Part shown: positions 55,722 through 64,000 of the stretch, in pieces | Numbering within the stretch: position 1 is the first letter of the stretch | How the letters are laid out: each line of letters starts with the position of its first letter | NCBI GenBank assembly: GCA_950022655.1 | Contig: OX465587.1 | Location: 29,763,716-29,827,715, forward strand | Direction of reading: 5' to 3' | Source: Alentia gelatinosa | Lineage: Eukaryota; Annelida; Polychaeta; Phyllodocida; Polynoidae | DNA: 64,000 nt | Notes under the pieces: model-generated | What the model saw: only the letters and a program-made list of their open reading frames with translations | Databases searched by the model: none | What the model was told of the DNA's origin: nothing | Program-made: the position numbers and the translations under genes

Positions 55722-57650
55722 TTCCTACAAAGAAAAATGCTGGAAAAACTGACAGGAACCCCCTTTGTGGATGTACAGGTTGGAAAAATGAATTACTTAA
55801 TTCGGTCTTTAACAAGCTGAGTTATAGTAAACTGTAAAACATATCATTATGTATACTCGTTTATAGGACCCACTGAATCACATATGGTTATGGTAAATAT
55901 TGTAATACATTGGCAAACATTTTCTGTTTACTTTATTTTCAATATGTATCGACAAAATTATACAAAATTGTAAACAGTAATTTATGTTGACTGTTTGGCA
56001 AGGCCACGAAAAACCAATAGCGCTGCTATTGAGACTCCTGCCCCTTTGTTGTGCCACTTACTTTGTATTTTCAATCGAGCTACAAGTAGGCATTGACGAC
56101 ACGTGTAAAAGGAAATGGACCCAATAGAGAAATGATGAAAAAAAAAAATGTTGAACAAAGTTGACCCACATCGTCCCTGGCTGTCTATGGCATACAGAAA
56201 TAGGGTCTTAATTTAGGACCCTAGATTATTAAATGGGCCCTGGTTCCCATAGCAACCGACCATAGTTCTCTTCCTGCCACTCTATATATGGAACCGGATA
56301 CAAGAAGGCATGCCATTCTATATGCAGTGGCAAGACGCTTACAATTTCGCTCTACATAATTATCACCATTACCATGGAAAAGAGTAGATCAATTCATGTA
56401 TCAATAACAAAACAATTATCATGAATTGAATCTGAGTAACTGTATAATATTTGTAATCTAAATACATACTACAGGCGATATAATTTCTTGTTTATCTCGA
56501 TTTATAGCATCTTTTTCCATATATATATATATAGCATGGGTATGGTGGTAGACCGCTATGTATTTGGTATAGGCGAACCATATTTCAATGAAAATAACAA
56601 AAGAATCATAATATTTTTATAACAGATGCAATGAAATTAGTAACATATGAAGATGTGATAACCAAACATCTAATCCTATAAAACACTACTGTGGCATTCG
56701 ATTTGTGATTATTTAAAATCGCTCATAATAACAAGTAATAACATTTATCATGTAATAACATCACATAGTCACGATCCTTACACAACTTGCACTGCGCAAA
56801 AACCACCAGTTTATATATGTATACACCCGGCGTATATCTATATGTATGATTTTGCGCATACAAGGTAGTCCTATTTTCTATCTATCATCTATGGATGTGT
56901 AAAATGTATACATGTCCTGCACATGATATTTCTCTTCATATACGCTTTGTAGCAAATACAGTCATCACTCTGACGTATAGAAGAGGAAACGTGTCAATAT
57001 ACAGCCGATACATGCAGCATTATGATCAAACAAACTCATCCTAAGTTTTACAATGTGTTCTTTATCGTAGCAGGTGAACACCCCCTTAAACGCTTCTGAA
57101 ATCAGTATATTTTAAAATACATAAATACCTGCAAGCCAATGTCATGATTTGCTGACATTCTCAGAATTAAGCACATCTTGACTTCGATCCCTGGGGAATG
57201 AGGACAGATGGAAATGTGATCAAGTTTAATGACAAATAAATGTCACTTAATGTCAATGTATGCCATTTAATATGGCCGCTTAACCTGTTTCCGCCTCCCT
57301 TCATCAATTCCTTCTTCGTTTCGTCTCACCTTCGTCTCACTAATTGGGATGCAGCACGATAAGCAAATGCCTCTCCACTTATTGACTGGCAGGATCATCG
57401 TACATCCAGGTCTCTCATTAGTATGCAAGCGTCCCGCCTGTGACGTCATCATATCTCTCTCATGTCACGTGCTCCGTCTGTTTCCATGATCTTCATCCGG
57501 GGTACTTTAGGATAGACACTCTCCAAGCAGAGATCATGGGGTGTATTGAATAACTTATGCCTATGAGAGTGCATATGAGGGTTATCGTTTATCTATGTTC
57601 AAACTCGTTCGCTAAGACTATCCTAGCTGACGGAAGGTCGTTCCTGAATG
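55722..57650. other. Unassigned sequence
   Basis: Apart from repeat M (56157-56340) and an X-like terminus at 56789 nothing is recognised. The stretch 57058-57078 resembles a decayed terminus of an A/E-type MITE. Confidence 0.4.
56157..56340 (+). repeat. Repeat M, copy 3, right part
   Basis: Starts TTGACCCACATCGTCCCTGG. The left part (55330-55390, CCATAAGGTCGTCCATGA) is separated from it by repeat L and unassigned DNA. Confidence 0.55.
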
Positions 57651-58880
57651 TAAAGTGGGATTCACACGGTGGGATTCACGTATACCCAACAGTGTTTGTC
57701 TGAGACAAAACCTGTTGAGATTCTGTTCCCTGTAAAGTGGGATTCACACGGTGGGATTCACGTATACCTAACAGAGTGTTTGTCTGAGACAAAACCTGTT
57801 GAGATTCTGTACCCTGTAAAGTGGGATTCACATGGTGGGATTCACGTATACCTAACAGAGTGTTTGACAAAACCTGTTGAGATTTGGTACTGGAACACAA
57901 TCTCCTCGTGTGAATTTTGGTGAGAGAACTTTTTTCTCTTGCAATTGTCAGGGACAATCCCCCCTAACAAGGAAAAGAATCTCATGAGATTTTGCCTTTA
58001 AAAAAGGTTAAAATTTCAGAGGGACATTTTGGTGAGACAAATGTATCTCATACATTCTCCCCCAATCTGTGAGTCTCAGTGGCCTCAAATAAAATGGGAT
58101 TCACACGATGGGACAAATGGACCTGAGACTGGTGTACTTCACACCTTTGCACCAGTCGGCTACTATTTCCAACTGGGAACAAAGTTTCACAGATTGGGGT
58201 GTTCTACAGTCTCAGGGTAACATGGCGGATTCAATTCGCATAGGAAGATTTAACAGGTACATAGTCTCACCCCTATACCCCTACACAGGGTACACAGGGT
58301 ACACAGGGTACACAGTCGCCGACTCAGGGTACTTCCCCGTGTGAATAGGTGTTATTTGAGACCGCTGAGACTCACAGATTGGGGGAGAACGTGTGAAATA
58401 CATTGGTCTCACCAAAATGTCCCTCTAAATTTTAAACCTGTTTAAAGTCAAAATCTCATGAGATTCTGTTCCTTGTTAGGGGCGATTGTCACCGACAATT
58501 GCAAGAGAAAAAACTTGTCTCAGCAAAATGAAAGCCTGTCATTCACACGAGGAGATTGTGTTCCAGTACCGAATCTCAACAGGATTTGTCTCAGACAAAC
58601 GGCCTGTGAGGTACATGAATCCCACCGTGTGAATCCCACTTAACACCTTTTCATATGGGGAAGTACCCTGAGTCAGCGATTGTATACCCTGTGTAGGGGT
58701 GAGACTATGTACCTGTTAAATCTTCTTATGTGAATTGAATCCGCCATGTTACCCTGAGACTGTAGGACAGCCCAATCTGTGAAACTTTGTACCCAGCTGG
58801 AAGTAGTAGCCGACTGGTGCAAAGGTGTGAAGTACACCAGTCTCAGGTCCATTTCTCCCATCGTATGAATCCCACTTTAA
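57651..58880. mobile_element. Foldback element D with 84-bp triplication
   Basis: The inverted ends contain GGGATTCACACGGTGGGATT at 57658 and its complement near 58620. The left arm opens with three tandem units starting at 57651, 57733 and 57817. A 9-bp array TACACAGGG lies at 58282-58315. A further arm (58642-58880) is the inverse of about 58085-58345. The open frames here are by-products of the tandem units. Confidence 0.6.
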
Positions 58881-59189
58881 ATAAAATTTATCAACATGTT
58901 CAACAGGTCATGGATTAGTATACATTTTTTTGTATTTTCTTTACAAGATATCTTGATATTCGCCCGATGTTTGCCTCCATTTATGTTTCTCAATTTGTGA
59001 AAGCTTTCGTAGTATTTTGTGTTCTATAAGTGAATCAGAAGTACAGAAGAACCCCGTGTAAGGGTTAACGCTGTGTGTAAAAGAAAGCAATTCCTTATAG
59101 TAGATGGTTCATACCACCCCGTGTAAGGGACCACACTGTGTGTGAAAGAAATGTCCCACTGTGTGGATGATTCGTATAACTCAGTGTAA

Positions 59190-59463
59190 GGCCTGGCGTC
59201 CACCTACTACGATTGAAATTTAGACTTACCGATATGGCACCGATACAAAAAGTCAATATCGGAGACATATTGGGAAGGTGCAAAATCGTAGACATATATG
59301 TCTAGACATGCCAATCCACCACGCATTCTATGGGTTTTTTATCTCAGAAACATGGTCAACTGCCCCGATATTAGGTGACCTTCCGATGCGATTTAGAATT
59401 TTTTATTGGGAGGTGCATCATAGACCATATCGGAGCCATATCGTAGTAGGTGGACGCCGGGCC
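59190..59463 (+). mobile_element. MITE family A, copy 7
   Basis: 274 bp with TAA at 59187-59189 and 59464-59466 and intact inverted ends. Confidence 0.85.
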
Positions 59464-59571
59464 TAAGGGGTCACACTGTGACTCCTCTTTTTTTTTTTTT
59501 TTAAATATATCACCCCGTGTAAGGGCTCACGGAGGGTGTTCTCTTAAACGATGGTTTGCTGTAAATGCATT

Positions 59572-59800
59572 TTATCCAACCCCTTGTATTTTTCACCCAT
59601 AGACTTAACATTAGAAGCTCGTACTCAACGCCCATAGAGTATTACACAGAGAAATACTTAATAGGTGTTGACGAAACTAACTTTAGTCATTTGGTCAGTG
59701 ATAGTGGTGAGATGAAATCTTAACCGCACTCTGTACATAGCTACTGAACATACGCCGTTTGTTATGCCGCATAATCTTATTTGACTTGACTCATCATTTC
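59572..59800 (-). repeat. Degenerate twin-hairpin element
   Basis: It has CATAGACTTAACATTAGAAG and TCAACGCCCATAGAGTATT, the shared core of hairpin 2, with a degraded remainder. Confidence 0.5.
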
Positions 59801-60267
59801 TCACTCCTGCACATGTCTGGGATACTTTTTTGCTTGTTTAGACTACACATCCTTGACGTTGTTTTGTAAACAAGAGCCTGTGTTTATTAGAGTGTGCTTG
59901 CACATGCTAAATACATCATCTGGAGGTTAGAATGGTCACATTGAACTTTCAGTGTGCTTCCAGAAAATTATCCCTTTACTATCTGCATGATGTTCACTGT
60001 GATAGTGAGAACGGAGCAGGGAGTCAGTGTCTCAGGGTCTTAGAGGCGTGCCCAGCTGACCATGACCAATCACTCAAGACCGAAATGCCTCTAGACCCAC
60101 TGGTGCTTGATCTGTTTGGATCCTAGATAGGCAGTTGCAGAAATAGCAAGTTGACTTGGTACAAGAGGGTTACAGAAAATTATCCATAGACTGAATCTAA
60201 CTCAAACCTTTTAGTTGTTATTCATTTAGAGTCATTCAACAATCACAGTTTGTCTCCCTGCCCATAA

Positions 60268-60636
60268 GGCCACTAAAAACCTTGTTTCTCATCACGGCAA
60301 GCATCAGCAAAAATGGTTGTCCTTTTTTGGTCTTCCCTAAAGATGAACTTAGATAGAAATCATGAAAGGTATGTGTATTTGTATCAATTTAAAGCTCCTG
60401 ATGCCAGGGATGCATTCAACGGGGTATTATGTGTATCTAGGTATTACTAAACCGTGATATTCCCATCCCTCTTCATACTGCCTACACAACCAATAGTTCT
60501 GTATTGCCACCTATTGTCAAGCCCATTTTATGACACCTCAAAAGCCATCTTTGCTCCAGCATAAAAGAAATGAAATTTAAAAAAGTGCCCTCGTCATATC
60601 TTTCATGGCTTGGTGATGAGTCTTGTTTTGAGTGGA
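60268..60636. mobile_element. MITE family U, copy 2
   Basis: TAA precedes the left end GGCCACTAAAAACCTTG. The right terminus is mutated (GTCTTGTTTTGAGTGG). The interior matches copy 1 in reversed order. Confidence 0.65.
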
Positions 60637-60853
60637 CTGATATATTAGTGATTTGATACACGGAAACAGAGTTTGCCATATATGGTAGTATGCAAAGTGG
60701 TTTGACAATTGAAAAGGGAGCGTAAACAAACTTTGGAAGTATATTTGTTCAAAAATTGGCAAACTATAAACTGTGTACCCATCCCATAATGTTTTATGCA
60801 AAGCAGTATGGACTTGCAACAGGCTGTGGTGTATAATGGCCTCAGTCCCTTTA

Positions 60854-61147
60854 TCCTACCCCTAATATCAAATCCCATAGGCTTTGAGTTTCCGTATGCC
60901 ACGCTGACTGGCATACAGAGTTTTATATGTCACTAGTGGCATACAGAAATGTTATCACATAATATTCCAAAATCGAGGAGACGGGGTAGGATAAAATCAA
61001 AACCTGATTCGTTTTAATTTTGGCCACCGCATGCCACTCCAGGAGTTTTGGCTCTGGACTTCACTCGGCTTCGCCTCATGAAGTCACTTTGCCAAACTCC
61101 AGTCGCGGCATATGGTGGCCAAGATTGAAACTCATCCAGTTTTACGA
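60854..61147 (-). mobile_element. Twin-hairpin element C-9
   Basis: 294 bp reversed, TA at 60852-60853 and 61148-61149. It has the tip motif with inner stem GGC/GCC (61058-61084). Confidence 0.85.
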
Positions 61148-61149
61148 TA

Positions 61150-61412
61150 GTATCGTACCCCCGCTCCCCCCCTTCTGAGGCCAGTCAGAGAAGGACACAT
61201 ACTATAATAAATTGTAATCTAATTTTCTTTAATCATTTAATGAATGATCATAATCAAAGACTTGAGCAAGTCTAGCTGTGGTGTAGCATTAGATGCAATG
61301 CAATCTTTGTGTGTACTAATATACTTCCGAAATCAGTTTGTTTACGTTCCCTAAAATGAAAATCTGTTTCCGTGTATTGTCTTCAGCCGATCCTTTGCCG
61401 CCCAAATGTAGC
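61150..61412. other. Unassigned sequence
   Basis: Nothing recognised. Confidence 0.4.
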
Positions 61413-61415
61413 TTA

Positions 61416-61869
61416 AGAGGGTGCGTCCACCAACCACGACAAGGCTACGACAATGGCTTTCCGACAAGGTCCACGACAGGCCTACGATTGGAAAGCGTAT
61501 CGTAGCCTTGTCGTGGTTGGTGGACCCTAGTTCCCGACAAGAGTCTACGACAAGGCCACGACAGGCTGCTACTGGAAGCTTGTCAGGGGCCTGTCGGGGG
61601 CCTTCCGACAAGGCTACGACAATATCGAACATGTTCGATTTTTGCTACGACTAGACCTTTGTCGTTGAGTGTTGTAGTTTCCTCGATATCACTGTCGTAG
61701 TGTGTCGGGACCTCGGACGCCTTTTTTTCGGCAACCACTGACCTCTACGACACGGCCCGATAGCGCTGTCCCGCCACTTCTTCTCACGACAAGGCTGCGA
61801 CAAGGTGCCGATAGGAACTTTCTTGTCTGCTCTTGTCGTAGCCTTGTCGTGGTTGATGGACGCCCCCTC
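61416..61869. mobile_element. Palindromic MITE family E, copy 3
   Basis: 454 bp with TTA at 61413-61415 and 61870-61872. The central palindrome with GAACATGTTC is near 61631. Confidence 0.82.
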
Positions 61870-62180
61870 TTAGTTTCTATTCTGTTGCAGGGACGAGTTT
61901 AAGCGGCGCGAAGTCTCTGCTGGGAGATTGATGACGCTGAGCTTCCCGCGGCGCCGCTAGTTCGCCGTCTGCCTCCCAGGTGGCGCCACAGTGTGCCTGT
62001 TATCTTGTCGGGGAATTTCCATCTCCACATAAGGTGGGCCCTGTCCATGTTTGGGACTCACAAATGACGACCACTCATGACGTCCGCTTTTGCTATTTGC
62101 GAGGCCGTTTTTTTTGTGTCTCGTAATTCTGATGATTATATCAGTGCCGGCACTTCCGGAAAAATCTCTCCACATCGTCT

Positions 62181-62480
62181 CGATGGGCGAGTGGAGATGG
62201 GGCGGAGTTATGGCCCGCCGCCCGCCGCCCGCCACCCGCCACCCGCCGTACACCGTACACCGCTCGCCGCCCGCCGCCCGCCGCCCGCCGCCCGCCGCCC
62301 GCCCACCCGGGCGATGGGCGAGTGGAGATGGGGCGGAGTTATGGCTCGCCGCCCGCCGCCCGCCGCCCGCCACCCGCCGTACACCGTACACCGCTCGCCG
62401 CCCGCCGCCCGCCGCCCGCCGCCCGCCGCCCGCCGTACACCGCTCGTCGCCCGCCGCCCGCCGCCCGCCGCCTCCCGTAT
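62181..62480 (-). repeat. GC-rich CCGCCCG array, duplicated unit
   Basis: The complement of the 8.6-kb array, with CCGTACACCG inside. A unit of about 132 bp beginning CGATGGGCGAGTGGAGATGG is tandemly duplicated (starts 62180 and 62312). No gene. Confidence 0.9.
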
Positions 62481-62798
62481 GTACGCCCGCCGAGATGGGT
62501 GTTAGGAGACAGGCGGCCGGAGAAAGGTCCAGCCTCAATCTCATTGTTAAAGCTGAAATACGGGAACTAATCTTAATGATAATTTCAAAAAATATAACAC
62601 CACCCTCTCACTGTGTGAGAGAGTGGCCTGTGTGTTGTGCACCTGCCACTGACCGCTCACCCCGTCCCCATGTCGCAGTCTGCGCTGTGTGGGGGTATAT
62701 AGGACCCACACTCAGGGGCATGGTGCTCAGTCCACAGGGTGGGAGCTGCAGGTGAAGTATGGAGGGTAGATCTTGTATTACATGAATTCACACAGAGG

Positions 62799-62799
<1 letters not shown>

Positions 62800-62872
<73 letters not shown>
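62800..62872 (+). repeat. Compound AT/GT microsatellite
   Basis: About 19 AT units followed directly by about 17 GT units, then an AC/AT-rich tail to about 63060. Confidence 0.95.
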
Positions 62873-62877
<5 letters not shown>

Positions 62878-63060
62878 CACCTGAACATAGCTATTTAGAT
62901 AAACATACAGATACATGGATAGACAGACATATACAAACATACACTGACAGTCACATACACACAGTTACATGCACTCACACAATGAGATGCACAGATAAAG
63001 AAACACAGATACACATACAGATATACAGAGAAACACATGATACACATACACATACATACC

Positions 63061-63667
63061 TCCCCTCCCTCCAAAAATATCATGTTTACAAAAAACCTTT
63101 ACAGGACCAGTTCAGCCTTGACCCTCATGTCATGGTTCACTGCCCTGCTAACTTTCTCTCACCTGGCCTTGCATATTCCTTACAAAGTGTGCAAAATACA
63201 GTGAGATTATCCTGAGTAAATATAGATACACAGATACAGGTACACAAATATACATAGATATTGAACATATATTGTTTTAGTTACCATATTTTCTTGTGGT
63301 CATTGTATTGCCTATTGTGCTTGTCATGGTCGGTAATCACGGCTGTGTGTACACTGCTGAGTGTCAGATCTGACTGACTGCCTTCAGCTGTCTAGGTGTC
63401 GTTTTATAGCTCCAGTCTGACAGTCGGTGTAGGTAACAATGCCCTAACACTACTCCCATGCTTTAGCATTGGAGCAGAGCTCCTATAGACGACCATTGCC
63501 TCAAAGTTGCCCAGGGTACATGTACACAAGGCCTGACAGCGCCCCACGCTACTCCCAGTGAATAAATGCCCTAGGTGGTCCCGTTCTGCACATGCTCAGC
63601 CATGTGGAGGGCGGGGCCTATTCTTTTGAATTAATTAATAGATATTAATTGCTTTATATAAGCTTTA
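63061..63667. other. Unassigned sequence
   Basis: No gene or repeat family was recognised. Confidence 0.4.
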
Positions 63668-64000
63668 AAGTCATATCGGACAATGCCTTGAAAATTAAAA
63701 CTCTTGTTATTTTCCTGAAATTTGAATATATATGGTGATCTCTAAGTGTTGTGGAATATACATCTAATTTAAGATATGGGGTCATTGTGCTAGTTTTCTT
63801 TAATTTAGAATGATGATAATATCATGACAGAATATGTAGAAATTCATAAAGTTAGATTTTACATGGTAAGGCCCATATCTTTTTTTTTTTTAGACTTTCA
63901 CAGAATATTGCTAGCGTGTAGTACTGCACATCTAAGATTAAAAAATCATAGTTCTCCGCCCTTGCTATTGAAAGAATTGAAGAAAACTATATTATTTAAT
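63668..64000 (+). repeat. MITE family J, copy 3, cut by the window edge
   Basis: It begins TTTAAAGTCATATCGGACAA and follows copies 1 and 2 to the last base of the window. Confidence 0.7.

Noticed and set aside
57669..57957. Repetitive frames of 84 and 93 codons on opposite strands
   Set aside because: Both are translations of the 84-bp tandem units of element D.
62077..62755. Long frames (142-221 codons) in the 62-kb GC array
   Set aside because: The CCGCCCG repeat lacks stops in all frames; the composition is alanine/arginine/proline only.

Overview
This window looks like non-coding, repeat-dense nuclear DNA from an invertebrate animal. It is AT-rich and has no prokaryotic gene packing. 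It has two Ty3/gypsy LTR retrotransposons, tRNA-derived SINEs, long microsatellites and dozens of short palindromic DNA-transposon derivatives. I found no host protein-coding gene that I can support. A marine deuterostome such as a lancelet is my best guess, but that rests on the general look of the repeats, not on any diagnostic gene.

Layout. 0-9.6 kb: a mosaic of short foldback elements, then a GTA microsatellite and a 300-bp block of CGGCGGG repeats. 9.6-13.6 kb: a foldback element holding a SINE fragment, MITEs, and 0.9 kb of AGAC-type satellite. 13.65-18.50 kb: a complete minus-strand Ty3/gypsy element with identical 192-bp LTRs, a GTGGT target duplication and one uninterrupted 1340-codon gag-pol. 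18.5-22.3 kb: mostly unassigned sequence. 22.31-27.33 kb: a second minus-strand Ty3/gypsy element with a GAGTG duplication and 107/122-bp LTRs. Its coding region is broken by three in-frame stops and about three frame changes. 27.4 kb: a tRNA-derived SINE. 28-64 kb: many non-autonomous DNA elements, often nested, among unassigned DNA. These include a 36.0-38.5 kb stack of insertions, a piggyBac-type MITE at 54.9 kb, a 1-kb dispersed repeat (44.2, 46.7 and 51.5 kb), and GC-rich and AT/GT repeats near 62-63 kb.

The small elements fall into families named here A to X. Families A, G and U have 3-bp TAA/TTA target duplications, as in PIF/Harbinger elements. E also appears to have a 3-bp duplication. 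V has TTAA, as in piggyBac. Family C inserts at TA and is the most interesting. It consists of two hairpins, and the tip of the first keeps a small stem with G/A mismatches whose pairing is preserved by compensatory changes between copies. No transposase is visible for any of them. The two gypsy elements encode the usual Gag, protease, reverse transcriptase, RNase H and integrase. Only the first looks capable of making a full polyprotein.
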